A DNA stretch of 64,000 bases from Flavobacterium sp. (GCF_004295795.1 NZ_SEBR01000013.1:102273-166272), one strand, 5' to 3'; counted from the stretch's first letter, positions 1 to 8,552 are shown. Translations and numbers: made by a program. Notes: generated by a model from the letters alone, not told the origin.

Positions 1-285
1 ATACCAATCGAGCATGACATCGTGAAGTTGTCGGCCGATGCCTTTTTGGTCGTGGTCCGGATGCACGAAAAGCGCCCAGATGTTCTCGTCTTTGAGATCG
101 GCGATCGAGAAGCCGACAATTCGTGAACCGATTTCGAAAATCCAGCCTTTTCCTCGTTCAAAAAGAAATTCGCGGCAATCGTCGTCCGAAACCAACGCCG
201 GATTGGAAAGCGTATTCTCTTTTACGGCATTTCGTACGATTTGAATTTGTTCGATGTCTGCCAAAATGGCTTCGCGCAAACCCAT
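1..285 (-). CDS. GNAT-family N-acetyltransferase, 3' part cut off by window edge
   Basis: The first 95 codons of a minus-strand gene are present; the stop lies beyond position 1. The protein begins MGLREAILADIEQIQIVRNA and contains IVGFSIADLKDENIWALFVHP followed by DHDQKGIGRQLHD. This is the GNAT layout: beta4 core, then the acetyl-CoA pyrophosphate-binding loop (Q/RxxGxG/A, here QKGIGR, about residues 82-87). The acceptor substrate cannot be told. The ATG at 285-283 lies one base after the TAA of the small gene at 287-445, so the two are probably co-transcribed. Confidence 0.85.
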   Translation of the reverse strand, partial: MGLREAILADIEQIQIVRNAVKENTLSNPALVSDDDCREFLFERGKGWIFEIGSRIVGFSIADLKDENIWALFVHPDHDQKGIGRQLHDVMLDWY

Positions 286-286
286 T

Positions 287-445
287 TTAGGCGGGAACCG
301 AAATTTCGGTGGTAAAATCGTTGTTGTTCACCACGCGATCGTGCTTGGCCGAACAATTGAATATGAGCCCGAGATAAAGCAAACCTGCCGCGGCGACGGC
401 GATTCCCAGGATCAGGAAGTTTGGCGTGTTGAAGATTCTTTTCAT
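287..445 (-). CDS. small single-pass membrane protein (52 aa), unknown function
   Basis: A short ORF begins at the ATG at 445-443 and ends with TAA at 289-287. Residues about 9-29 form one hydrophobic segment (FLILGIAVAAAGLLYLGLIF), preceded by a basic MKRIFN and followed by a polar tail of about 22 residues with one cysteine. This suits an inner-membrane anchored peptide. It sits one base upstream of the acetyltransferase start, which supports a two-gene operon. I do not recognise the family. The tight spacing and good membrane segment argue that it is real. Confidence 0.6.
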   Translation of the reverse strand: MKRIFNTPNFLILGIAVAAAGLLYLGLIFNCSAKHDRVVNNNDFTTEISVPA

Positions 446-521
446 GATTAGGTTGATTGATGTTTCGGAGTAGACGAAAATCGTGCCGAAATGTTACAGA
501 AATCATAAAGTTTTTTGGTGA

Positions 522-569
522 CGCGGAGTTTTTAACTCCGCGGACTGTGTGTCGGAGTTTGCAACTCCG
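522..569. repeat. two tandem short palindromes (REP-like)
   Basis: Two hairpins sit 10 bp apart: CGCGGAGTT-TTT-AACTCCGCG at 522-542 and CGGAGTT-TGC-AACTCCG at 553-569. The arms are the same and the loops differ. Neither is followed by a T-run on either strand, so they are poor intrinsic terminators. The layout (7-9 bp arms, 3-nt loop, in pairs) resembles the pair at 59455-59501. Confidence 0.6.
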
Positions 570-579
570 GCTTTTAAAT

Positions 580-1749
580 TCAGAAAAGTCCGGCCAATAC
601 TTGGTTTTCAATGCCGATTTTTTTGTAATCGAAACCCAGTTTTTGCTGCAACAAACTCGCGTAGACACTGCGAAAATCGATTTGGTGTTTCAAATCGCCA
701 TTGTCCAAATCGGAAAGGTTCGGGTTTTGGCCGATGACTTTGCCTTTGTTCTGTCCGCCAATCACGAACATCGGAGCGGCTGTTCCGTGGTCGGTGCCGC
801 GGCCGTTGTCTTTCACGCGTCGCCCGAACTCCGAAAAAACGACGATTGTCACGTTTTGTAATTGATTCGATTTTTTTAAGTCGGAGTAAAAGCTGAAAAC
901 CGCATCATTGAGTTCACTCAGGCGATTTTTGTGCAAAGCCAGTTGGTTGTCGTGCGTATCGAATCCGTTCAAGGACGTGTAATAAACCTTGGAATTGAGA
1001 TTGCCTTTGATGAGTTTTGAGATCCATTCGAGGTTTTTTCCAAGGTTGGTTTTCGGATACGAAACGTCTGACGCGGCGGCTTTCGACAAAGCATTCTGAA
1101 TGTCGTCCGAACCTTCGACAACGGAACCCGCAATTTTGCGCACAAAATCCAACTGCGGATTGTCCGAAAGTTTCACACCCGAATTTTCCTTGTTCCGAAC
1201 CACAAAACGCGACGGATCTTTGACCGTGATCGCATTCGGCTCATCGCCTTTGAGCGCCAGATTGTCAATGGAATCGATGTTCACGCCAGCCGTAAGTTCG
1301 TTATCCTTGCACTGCAAATCGAGGTAACGGCCGAGCCAGCCTTGCGTGAGATATTCGTTCGAAGCCGAAGCCGTCTGCCAGATTTCCTGACTGCGAAAAT
1401 GCGAGCGAACAGGTTCTGGATACCCGACATTTTGCACGATCGACAAATTTCCGTCCTGTTGCAGCTGCGCAAAACCCGACAAAGCCGGATGAAAAGCCAT
1501 GCCTTTGTGAGCGCTGATGACTTCGGAATTGTGCAATGCGATCGCCGGCCGAAGTTCCTGATACAAAACGTCGTCATAAGGAACGAAAGTGTTCAGCCCG
1601 TCGTTTCCACCGTTGAGTTGGACGAAAACCACGCTTTGTTCGCCAACGACCAAATTCGATTGGTTGCCGAAGGCGTAAAGGAAATCGGGAAGGAGCAAAG
1701 TGCCTCCGGTAAAAGTTCCGGTCAACGTCAAAAATTTTCTCCTGTTCAT
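580..1749 (-). CDS. DUF1501 family exported protein
   Basis: 389 aa. The N-terminus MNRRKFLTLTGTFTGGTLLL carries a twin-arginine-like RRKFL motif before a hydrophobic stretch, so Tat export is likely. The body shows the DUF1501 (sulfatase/alkaline-phosphatase fold) hallmarks: VFVQLNGGNDGLNTFVPYDD near residue 45, HPALSGFAQL near 87, LNGFDTHDNQ near 260 and VVFSEFGRRVKDNGRGTDHG near 305. The last may hold metal-site residues. It is the second gene of a pair, 10 bp after the DUF1800 gene; this pairing recurs widely in bacteria. The biochemical function of the family is not established. Confidence 0.92.
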   Translation of the reverse strand: MNRRKFLTLTGTFTGGTLLLPDFLYAFGNQSNLVVGEQSVVFVQLNGGNDGLNTFVPYDDVLYQELRPAIALHNSEVISAHKGMAFHPALSGFAQLQQDGNLSIVQNVGYPEPVRSHFRSQEIWQTASASNEYLTQGWLGRYLDLQCKDNELTAGVNIDSIDNLALKGDEPNAITVKDPSRFVVRNKENSGVKLSDNPQLDFVRKIAGSVVEGSDDIQNALSKAAASDVSYPKTNLGKNLEWISKLIKGNLNSKVYYTSLNGFDTHDNQLALHKNRLSELNDAVFSFYSDLKKSNQLQNVTIVVFSEFGRRVKDNGRGTDHGTAAPMFVIGGQNKGKVIGQNPNLSDLDNGDLKHQIDFRSVYASLLQQKLGFDYKKIGIENQVLAGLF

Positions 1750-1759
1750 GGTTTTGCGT

Positions 1760-3154
1760 TTAGATGAGTTGGAATTCGGGCGTTTTGACCATATCGTTGA
1801 ACAACCTCAAAACGGTATTTTCGGCTCCGGGCGATTTTGGGTCGAAGTCATATTTGAGCAATTTTTCGAAATCGTCCTGAAGATTCTTGTCGGTCGTGAA
1901 TAGCAAACGGTCGGTCAAAGCCGAAATGATCTCGAGATTGTCGCCGTTCTTTGGAAAGTTAAGTTCGATGTCCAAACGCGTTTCTTTGTCGGGCGTCTCG
2001 TTTTCGTCCATCAATTCCTTGGGCTTTCCGCGGTTGATGTTTTTTCCGGCGCACAAAGCATCGGCTACGGTATTGCGTTGCAGGAAAATCTGCGAGGTGA
2101 GCCACGACCTGCCGCCATCCCAACCTTTCACATTTGGTTGGTTGAACAAATCCATGCCTTGCTGGCGCAGGAAAACCGCAACGGCATAAGATGGTTTGCG
2201 CTTGATTTTGAGTTCGTCCCACAACTGCAAAACGTAAGTCAGCGGATCCTTGATTTTCGAACCGGCGCTGTCTTTCGCAAATTCTTCGGTAAAGATCTTG
2301 GTCAGAAATGGCTTGAGTTCGAAGTTCGACTCACGCAGGAAATCGCCGTAATACTTGACGAGTTTTTCATCGGGATTGTCGTAAATGAACCATTTGAGGA
2401 TTTTTCTCGTGATGTGGTAAGGCGCATTCGGCTGATCGAAAATGATGTCGACGAGATCGTCGGCCTTGAATTTCCCGGATTTTCCAAAGTAAACGATAAC
2501 TTCGTTGTCTTCGAATTTAGGACGATAAACCGCGCTGTCGTTTCCAAGATGGAGTCCGGCGAGCGCTTTTGCCCCGTTCTTGATGTCGTCTTCCGAATAA
2601 TTCCCGATTCCGATAGTAAAAAGTTCCAGTAATTCGCGACTCAGATTCTCGTTGATTTTCCCGACGCGATTGTCAGTATTGTCGAGATAACGCACCATCG
2701 CATTCGACTTGAGAATGGCTTTGGTCAAGGTCTTTAGATTGCCGAAAGCGTGCTGGCGCAAAATCGCGTTGTGCTGGTAAATCCACCAATTCATCTTGAC
2801 TTTTTGGGCCGATGCAACAAAGTGATTGTGCCAGAAAACGGTCATTTTCTCACGAAGCGGAAACTCCGACGAGGTCATTTTGTCGAGCCACCAAACACGC
2901 AGTTCCAAAGCATTGCGAAGTTGTCTGCGAAGCGCTTTCTTGTTTTCTTCACTTGCCGAATCTTTTATCCTTTGCCGATATTGTTGAAATTCCGCCAAGG
3001 TTTTGGGATCGTCATCAAGACATTTCGGACCAGACTTGTCGTAAGAAGCCGAAAACGAATCAGACAGGAATTTTTCGAGGCCTTTCTTGCCGATGGCGTC
3101 AGAATGTTTGCCCGAAAATCCGAGGCGTAGCGACCAAAGCGTGTTGCGGTTCAT
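1760..3154 (-). CDS. DUF1800 family protein
   Basis: 464 aa. It matches DUF1800 by EKFLSDSF near the start, LREKMTVFWHNHFV near residue 102, a REL(L)ELFTIGIGNYSEDDIKNGAKAL block near 172-192, and VKGWDGGRSWLTSQ near 340. No clear signal peptide is visible: the protein begins MNRNTLWSLRLGFSGKH. It is the first gene of the DUF1800-DUF1501 pair, transcribed from the 3155-3240 gap that is shared with the divergent L,D-transpeptidase. The function is unknown; family members are usually annotated only by domain. Confidence 0.9.
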   Translation of the reverse strand: MNRNTLWSLRLGFSGKHSDAIGKKGLEKFLSDSFSASYDKSGPKCLDDDPKTLAEFQQYRQRIKDSASEENKKALRRQLRNALELRVWWLDKMTSSEFPLREKMTVFWHNHFVASAQKVKMNWWIYQHNAILRQHAFGNLKTLTKAILKSNAMVRYLDNTDNRVGKINENLSRELLELFTIGIGNYSEDDIKNGAKALAGLHLGNDSAVYRPKFEDNEVIVYFGKSGKFKADDLVDIIFDQPNAPYHITRKILKWFIYDNPDEKLVKYYGDFLRESNFELKPFLTKIFTEEFAKDSAGSKIKDPLTYVLQLWDELKIKRKPSYAVAVFLRQQGMDLFNQPNVKGWDGGRSWLTSQIFLQRNTVADALCAGKNINRGKPKELMDENETPDKETRLDIELNFPKNGDNLEIISALTDRLLFTTDKNLQDDFEKLLKYDFDPKSPGAENTVLRLFNDMVKTPEFQLI

Positions 3155-3240
3155 GGCATCTTTTTTAGTAAGACCGGATTTTCCCGATCGGGTTTAAAAT
3201 AAAACGTGAAATTTTGGAGTTATTTGAGAAACCTTCCAAT

Positions 3241-3846
3241 ATGAAACTCACGGTCTTCGTGGCGTTTATCGCTTTTGTGTGCTGTAATTCGGCCGATTCT
3301 GCCTTGGCGGATAAATTTCCGGAGAAAAATTATTCCTCTGAAAACGACGAGGCTTTGGCTTTCTGTAAGAAGAAAGGCTTCAACGAGGATTTTTATTTCC
3401 TGGTCGATCTGAGCATCCATTCGGGCAAAAACCGATTTTTCATTTACGATTTCAACCAGAAAAAGATCGTTGGGCAAAACCTTGTAACACACGGAACCTG
3501 CGACATTCCGACGGAACATCAGGACATGTGGGAAAAGGCGCGTTTCAGCAATACGAACGACAGTCATTGCTCGGCCTTTGGCAAATACAAGATTGGCGCG
3601 CGCGACAAAAGCGCTTGGGGAATCAAGGTCAAATATTGGCTGCAAGGTTTGGAAAAATCGAACGACAACGCCGAGAAACGCGTTATTGTATTGCATTCGT
3701 GGGAAGCCGTGGCAAACAAGGAAATCTATCCGGAATTCTCGCCTTTGAGTTGGGGTTGTCCGGCGGTTTCCGATTCATTTATGGAGCAATTGGATGTGCG
3801 TTTGCAAAAAACCAGGAAACCGGTTTTGCTTTGGATTTTGGGGTAA
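3241..3846 (+). CDS. murein L,D-transpeptidase catalytic domain protein
   Basis: 201 aa from the ATG at 3241; nine upstream in-frame codons are ignored because MKLTVFVAFIAFVCC is a proper signal sequence, possibly lipoprotein-like. The C-terminal half has the YkuD-type catalytic signature, a histidine in VIVLHSWEAV followed about 18 residues later by SWGCPAVS with the nucleophilic cysteine. Enzymes of this type cross-link peptidoglycan by 3-3 linkages or attach lipoproteins. The family here is the Bacteroidota murein L,D-transpeptidase group (FLVDLSIHSGKNRFFIYDF). It is divergent from the DUF1800 gene and followed by tandem repeats. Confidence 0.9.
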   Translation: MKLTVFVAFIAFVCCNSADSALADKFPEKNYSSENDEALAFCKKKGFNEDFYFLVDLSIHSGKNRFFIYDFNQKKIVGQNLVTHGTCDIPTEHQDMWEKARFSNTNDSHCSAFGKYKIGARDKSAWGIKVKYWLQGLEKSNDNAEKRVIVLHSWEAVANKEIYPEFSPLSWGCPAVSDSFMEQLDVRLQKTRKPVLLWILG

Positions 3847-4394
3847 TTATGTTCGTTGTTCAACATTCATTATTCGTTGTTCAACATTCGTTATTCGTTG
3901 TTCAACATTTCTTCAAATTCAAATTTCCCGCTTCTGCCGATTTTAACCTTGGTTTTTTTTGAACCATTAAGATCGTTAAGAACATTAAGGTTTTTCATAC
4001 GATCATTTTGCCTTCGTCTTTTGTTGTTCAACATTCGTTATTCGTTATTCAACATTTCTTCAAATCAAATTTCCCGCTTCCGCAGATGCGAACCTTAAAT
4101 TTTTTAACCATTAAGATCATTAAGATCATTGAGGTTTTTCAGACGATCATTTTGCCTTCGACCTATTTTGTTCAAAATTCGTTGTTCGTTATTCGTTGTT
4201 CAACATTTCTTCAAATTCAAATTCCCTGCTTCTGCCGATTTTAACCTTGATTTTTTTTGAACCATTAAGATCGTTAAGATCATTAAGGTTTTTCATACGA
4301 TCATTTTGCCTTCGACCTTTTTCGTTCAACATTCGTTGTTCGTTATTCGTTGTTCAACATTTCTTCAAATTCAAATTTCCCGATCCCGCAGATT
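3847..4394. repeat. gene-free tandem repeat island, ~150-bp unit, just over three copies
   Basis: A unit of roughly 148-153 bp recurs with anchors near 3920, 4068, 4216 and 4370. Each unit contains a block of CGTTGTTCAACATT / ATTCGTTATTC words, then CAACATTTCTTCAAATTC, a CCGCTTCTGCCGATTTT-like block, then ACCATTAAGATCGTTAAG and a TACGATCATTTTGCC tail. Copies differ by scattered substitutions and small indels. Plus-strand ORFs through it merely reflect the repeat. The ACCATTAAG-type words recur at 11338-11447. Confidence 0.85.
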
Positions 4395-4425
4395 CAAAAA
4401 AAAAGCCCGCAGTTTTCCGCGAGCT
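4395..4425 (-). terminator. intrinsic terminator of htpG
   Basis: On the minus strand AGCTCGC-GGAAAACT-GCGGGCT forms a 7-bp stem (one T-G pair) followed by a run of about nine T residues. It lies about 20 bp beyond the htpG stop codon. Confidence 0.85.
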
Positions 4426-4446
4426 CAATTTTGAAATTATGTTTTT

Positions 4447-6327
4447 TTATCGGATCAACCCGAAACTGCGTTTTACGAAAGCTGTCAGTTCTTCGCCTTT
4501 TAGCAGATTCTGCGAAAGTTTGGCCAAATCCAACGCCTGTTTTACCAAGTTTTCCTGAGCCGATTTATCGTCCGTACTCAAAATGGTCGATGCGAGTTCG
4601 GAATTCGAATTCACGATGAGATTGTACATTTCCGGAAAATTTCCCATTCCGAACATTCCGCCACCGCCAGATTGACTCATTTCCTTCATTCTTCTCATGA
4701 ATTCGGGTTGCGTGATGATAAACGGAGCCGATTCGCTGTCAAGCGCTTCCAGCTGAACAGTGTAAGTCGCCGAAGGAACGATGCTTTGAACTGCCGTTTT
4801 GAGTTTTTCCTGCTCGTCGTCCGACAATTTCGAGATCGAAGTCTCGTCTTTTTTGATAAGATTGTCCACGTGATCAGAATCGACGCGAACGAAAGTCATG
4901 CTGTCGTTGTCGCTTTCCAGTTTTTGGATCAGATGCGAGGCGATCGGTGAATCCATAAGCAAAACCTCGTAGCCTTTCGTCTTTGCCGCATCGATGTACG
5001 AGTGTTGCGCATCTTTGTTTTGGGCATACAAAACGACGAGTTTTCCGCCATTGTCGGTTTGGTTTTCCTTGAGATTTTCCTTGAGTTCCTCGAGCGTGTA
5101 AAATTTGTCGTCAACCGTCGGATAAAGAACGAATGCGCCCGCTTTTTCGTAGAATTTGTCTTCGCTCAACATTCCGTATTCGAGCACGATCTTGATGTCA
5201 TTCCATTTCTGCTCGAAATCTGCGCGGTTCTCGTTGAACAAAGATTTGAGTTTGTCGGCAACTTTTCTCGTGATGTAATTCGAGATTTTCTTGACATTCC
5301 CGTCGGCTTGCAGATACGAGCGAGACACGTTTAGCGGAATGTCCGGAGAATCGATCACGCCGCGAAGCATCGTAAGGAATTCAGGCACGATTCCTTCGAC
5401 ATTGTCGGTCACGAAAACCTGGTTCTGGTACAATTGGATCTTGTCCTTCTGAATCTGCAAATCCTTCGAGAGCTTAGGGAAATAAAGGATTCCCGTCAAA
5501 TTGAAAGGATGGTCGACATTCAAATGGATGTGGAAAAGCGTGTCCTCGAACTGCATCGGATACAATTCGCGGTAAAAGTTCTGATAGTCGTCATTCGACA
5601 ATTCCGAAGGCTGTTTCGTCCAAGCCGGATTCGGGTTGTTGATGATGTTGTCAACCTCGACATCTTCCATTTTTTCGTCCTCGCCAACGCCAAACGCTCG
5701 CTGTTCTGTCTTTGTCCCGAATTTGATCGGAACCGGCATGAACTTGTTGTATTTGGAAAGCAATCCCGAGATTTTGTGGTCTTCGAGGAATTCGAGCGAA
5801 TCTTCGGCTACGTGAAGCACGATTTCGGTTCCGCGGTCGGTTTTGTCCGATGGTTCGAGTGTAAACTCAGGACTTCCGTCGCAAATCCAGTGCACCGCCG
5901 GTTCGTCCTTGAACGATTTGGTGATGATCTCGACTTTTTCGGCTACCATGAACGCAGAGTAGAATCCGAGTCCGAAATGTCCGATGATTCCTGAATCCTT
6001 AGCCGATTCTTTGTACTTCTCAAGAAATTCTTCCGCACCCGAAAAAGCGACCTGGTTGATGTACTTTTCAACTTCTTCGGCTGTCATGCCAAGACCTTGG
6101 TCGATAATGTGGATTTTCTTGTTTTCCTTGTCGATCCTGACCTCGATGACAGGATTGCCATATTCGACTTTCGCCTCGCCTATGCTTGTGAGGTGTTTCA
6201 GCTTCAAAGTCGCGTCGGTCGCGTTCGAAACCAATTCGCGAAGGAAGATTTCATGGTCGCTATAAAGGAATTTCTTGATTAACGGAAATATGTTTTCTAC
6301 CGAAACATTGATTTTTCCTGTTGTCAT
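4447..6327 (-). CDS. htpG: molecular chaperone HtpG (Hsp90)
   Basis: 626 aa, the usual HtpG length. The N-terminal GHKL ATPase domain shows ELVSNATDATLKLKHL (about residues 31-46), VRIDKENKKIHIIDQGLGMT, and GHFGLGFYSAFMVAEKV (ATP lid). The middle domain includes RELYPMQFEDTLFHIHLNV and LPLNVSRSYLQ-like LNVSRSYLQADGNVKKI. The C-terminal dimerisation domain is AT-rich and acidic. It acts as a dimeric ATP-driven cytosolic chaperone. It is monocistronic, ending in the terminator at 4395-4425. A TGACA/TGTCA element upstream (6398-6415) might give stress control. Confidence 0.97.
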   Translation of the reverse strand: MTTGKINVSVENIFPLIKKFLYSDHEIFLRELVSNATDATLKLKHLTSIGEAKVEYGNPVIEVRIDKENKKIHIIDQGLGMTAEEVEKYINQVAFSGAEEFLEKYKESAKDSGIIGHFGLGFYSAFMVAEKVEIITKSFKDEPAVHWICDGSPEFTLEPSDKTDRGTEIVLHVAEDSLEFLEDHKISGLLSKYNKFMPVPIKFGTKTEQRAFGVGEDEKMEDVEVDNIINNPNPAWTKQPSELSNDDYQNFYRELYPMQFEDTLFHIHLNVDHPFNLTGILYFPKLSKDLQIQKDKIQLYQNQVFVTDNVEGIVPEFLTMLRGVIDSPDIPLNVSRSYLQADGNVKKISNYITRKVADKLKSLFNENRADFEQKWNDIKIVLEYGMLSEDKFYEKAGAFVLYPTVDDKFYTLEELKENLKENQTDNGGKLVVLYAQNKDAQHSYIDAAKTKGYEVLLMDSPIASHLIQKLESDNDSMTFVRVDSDHVDNLIKKDETSISKLSDDEQEKLKTAVQSIVPSATYTVQLEALDSESAPFIITQPEFMRRMKEMSQSGGGGMFGMGNFPEMYNLIVNSNSELASTILSTDDKSAQENLVKQALDLAKLSQNLLKGEELTAFVKRSFGLIR

Positions 6328-6397
6328 ATCTGTTTTGTTTAATTGGATTCGTATTCGGATTTGGGATTTTTCAAAAAAAATACCATTGGTTGCGCTT

Positions 6398-6415
6398 CTG
6401 ACAAAATGTCTGTCA
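6398..6415. promoter_or_regulatory. candidate operator upstream of htpG
   Basis: GACA-AAA-TGTC (6400-6410) is an inverted repeat, and with the next bases TGTCA makes overlapping TGACA...TGTCA half-sites 71-88 bp upstream of the htpG start. Its position between two divergent genes suits a regulator site. Its assignment as a heat-shock element is inference only. Confidence 0.35.
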
Positions 6416-6516
6416 TTGTTAATCTTTAATTAAATGTCGGACGAAAATTTAACAGAAATCGGCCACGCGACGTATCTTTAAATTAGCAAAATAACCTAAA
6501 TCTAAAGCGTCACAAA

Positions 6517-6990
6517 ATGAAACGATTACTATTTATTGGCCTTTTGGCGGTATTCGCCATCGGATGCAAATCCACTTCGGCCACGACGACAAAACTCGAC
6601 AGATCGTCCCAATCGGACATCAAAGGCAACTGGACAATCGCCTCGGTTTCTTATCCCGGACAAAATTACATCACCGTGAATTCTTTCGGAATCGCTGACT
6701 CACAGTGTTTCGTGGGAAGCGCGTGGAAATTCGTGTCGAACAACAACAAAGGTACGATGGAATTGACCAAATCGGGTTGCACCTTCAGTTCTCCAATCAC
6801 GTGGTTTGTCAACAAAGACGGACAATTCGTGCTTAAAGTGTTGAGTGCGGGCGAGAAAGCGAAACGAGTGCGCGACGGATACGTGCTGAATATCGCCAAC
6901 CAATCCGAAACCTCGTTCCAATTGGTCGACAAAATCGATGTGGGCGGAAAAATGACCGATGTCGTGTACCAGTTCCAAAAAGTAAACTAA
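6517..6990 (+). CDS. lipocalin-like lipoprotein
   Basis: 157 aa. MKRLLFIGLLAVFAIGCKS is a lipoprotein signal peptide with Cys17 as the lipidation site. The mature part begins with a serine/threonine linker, then DIKGNWTIASVSYPG. This opening is typical of small Bacteroidota lipocalin-like barrel proteins: 'G-W' near the first strand, then alternating strands ending VVYQFQKVN. It is the first gene of a pair with the OmpA-type lipoprotein that starts 16 bp later, so the two are probably co-expressed outer-membrane lipoproteins. A TATCTTTA box at 6473-6480 is a plausible -7 element. No ligand can be inferred. Confidence 0.8.
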   Translation: MKRLLFIGLLAVFAIGCKSTSATTTKLDRSSQSDIKGNWTIASVSYPGQNYITVNSFGIADSQCFVGSAWKFVSNNNKGTMELTKSGCTFSSPITWFVNKDGQFVLKVLSAGEKAKRVRDGYVLNIANQSETSFQLVDKIDVGGKMTDVVYQFQKVN

Positions 6991-7006
6991 ACTAAAATTG
7001 AACAAA

Positions 7007-7696
7007 ATGAAAAAACTGACTATCATAGCCATGGCGATAATCACGACGGTATCGATGTCGATTACCGGATGTGAGGCCGTACAGAATACGAATCAAACCC
7101 AAAGAGGCGCCGCCGTTGGTGCCGTAAGTGGAGCCGTAATTGGCGGCGTTCTCGGAAACAACGTAGGAAAAGGCGGAAGAGGCGCGCTCGGAGCGATTGC
7201 CGGAGGAATCATCGGTGGTGTCGCGGGTGGCGTCATCGGGAACCGAATGGACAAACAGGCGCGTGAAATCGACAACGCCGTTCCCGGAGCCGAAGTGGAA
7301 AGAGTAGGCGAGGGAATCAAATTGACGCTCAAGGAAAATGCCGTGCGTTTCGACGTGAACAAATCGACTTTGACGCCAACGGCCAAGGCCAATCTCGACA
7401 AGCTGATTCCGGTTTTCAACAATTATCCAGATACGAACATCACGATTTTCGGATACACCGACAACACAGGAACGGTCGAGCACAACTTGACGCTTTCAGA
7501 GCAGCGCGCGGCTTCGGTAAGAAGTTATCTCTCCGGAAAAGGGTTGTCTTCAAGCCGATTCACGACAACAGGTTACGGAATCGCCGACCCGATCGCAACT
7601 AACGAAACCGCTGACGGACGCGCCCAAAACAGACGCGTGGAATTCGCGATCGTCGCCAACCAGAAAATGGTTCAGGACGCCCAAAACGGACAGTAA
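7007..7696 (+). CDS. OmpA-family lipoprotein with glycine zipper
   Basis: 229 aa from the ATG at 7007; an in-frame TTG lies at 6998. A lipoprotein signal ends at SITGCEAV. A glycine-zipper stretch follows (about residues 30-80: GAVSGAVIGGVLG and GAIAGGIIGGVAGGVIGNRM), suggesting membrane association or oligomerisation. The C-terminal OmpA/MotB peptidoglycan-binding domain (about 100-215) has ITIFGYTDNTGTVEHNLTLS, the conserved TD-x(10)-LS-x2-R-A block, and GRAQNRRVEF near the end. It resembles YiaD/YfiB-type lipoproteins and should tether the outer membrane to peptidoglycan. It ends at the terminator at 7719. Confidence 0.93.
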   Translation: MKKLTIIAMAIITTVSMSITGCEAVQNTNQTQRGAAVGAVSGAVIGGVLGNNVGKGGRGALGAIAGGIIGGVAGGVIGNRMDKQAREIDNAVPGAEVERVGEGIKLTLKENAVRFDVNKSTLTPTAKANLDKLIPVFNNYPDTNITIFGYTDNTGTVEHNLTLSEQRAASVRSYLSGKGLSSSRFTTTGYGIADPIATNETADGRAQNRRVEFAIVANQKMVQDAQNGQ

Positions 7697-7718
7697 ACCA
7701 AATCGCATAAAACATCAA

Positions 7719-7743
7719 AAGTCGCCTCGTGCGGCTTTTTTTG
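7719..7743 (+). terminator. intrinsic terminator after OmpA-like gene
   Basis: AGTCGC-CTCGT-GCGGCT stem followed by a run of seven T residues, 23 bp after the OmpA-like stop codon. Confidence 0.8.
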
Positions 7744-7785
7744 TGTCCCGATCTTTCATTTTTTTTGAACGAATATTAACAACGT

Positions 7786-7821
7786 TTTGCAAATCAGCCA
7801 ACTCTGTCCTTTTTATCTTTG
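7786..7821 (+). promoter_or_regulatory. promoter of tetR-family gene
   Basis: TATCTTTG at 7814-7821 is a perfect Bacteroidota -7 box. A TTTG at 7786-7789 is a possible -33 box, but the 24-bp spacer is longer than usual. The box lies 20 bp before the ATG. Confidence 0.55.
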
Positions 7822-7840
7822 AACAACCAAAGAACACATC

Positions 7841-8503
7841 ATGGCGACAGCAAACAAACCCAATCAGCAAAATCAATTCGTTACGGACGACAAGATTGTC
7901 GAACTTTATATGAATGACGTGCTGCAACACAATTCCGAACCTGGAAACGTTTATATTTTCTGCAAAAGAAACCACATAGAAGAAACCCAGTTTTACCAGT
8001 TTTTCAATTCGCTGGGCTCGATCAGACAAGAAATTTGGGTCAAGTTTTTCGAGAATGCCGAAGCGATAATGGCACAATCCCAAGATTATCAAGGGTATTC
8101 TGAAAAAGACAAATTGCTCACTTTGTACTACACGATTTTCGAGATCCTGACCTTGAACAGAACTTATGTTTCGTGGTCGTTGCGCGATAACAAACAAGGT
8201 CTCAAAAATCTCACTGACCTAAAACAATTCAGGAATCGCTTCAAGGAGTATGTCGAGGAATTGCTGAAAACGCAGAATCCCGAGAAATTCAGGAAAGTAC
8301 GCGATTTGACAGAACCCGTTTTGAGCGAAGGCGCGTGGGTGCAATTCCTGTTCATCCTCAAATTCTGGCTCGACGACAATTCCAAAGGTTTTGAGAAAAC
8401 CGATATCATCATCGAAAAATCGGTGAATACGGTCGTGAGTTTGCTTGACACCAAACCGCTTGAAAATTTGATCGACCTGGGGAAGTTTCTCTGGAAGAAT
8501 TAG
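7841..8503 (+). CDS. TetR/AcrR-type transcriptional regulator
   Basis: 220 aa. Residues about 18-65 (DDKIVELYMNDVLQHNSEPG, then VYIFCKRNHIEETQFYQFFN) fit a TetR N-terminal helix-turn-helix, though with a weak consensus. The rest is all-helical and ends in a ligand-domain-like region (VNTVVSLLDTKPLENLIDLG). It lies 172 bp upstream of the ABC1-kinase gene on the same strand. In flavobacteria such proteins often neighbour an AarF/UbiB-type gene, so it may regulate that gene. Confidence in the family is moderate because the HTH is divergent. Confidence 0.75.
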   Translation: MATANKPNQQNQFVTDDKIVELYMNDVLQHNSEPGNVYIFCKRNHIEETQFYQFFNSLGSIRQEIWVKFFENAEAIMAQSQDYQGYSEKDKLLTLYYTIFEILTLNRTYVSWSLRDNKQGLKNLTDLKQFRNRFKEYVEELLKTQNPEKFRKVRDLTEPVLSEGAWVQFLFILKFWLDDNSKGFEKTDIIIEKSVNTVVSLLDTKPLENLIDLGKFLWKN

Positions 8504-8552
8504 TTGCAGAAGCAGAAGCAGTGGCAGTTGCAGAAGCAGAAGCAGAAGCAGG
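8504..8552. repeat. GCAGAA microsatellite
   Basis: A simple hexanucleotide-like repeat (GCAGAAGCAGAAGCAGTGGCA...) begins immediately after the TAG stop of the TetR-type gene. It could arise from slippage and would read as poly Ala/Glu if the stop codon were lost. Confidence 0.7.

Noticed and set aside
3855..4619. Plus-strand ORFs with VQHSLF and LRSLRF repeats
   Set aside because: They only translate the tandem repeat and show no coding conservation.
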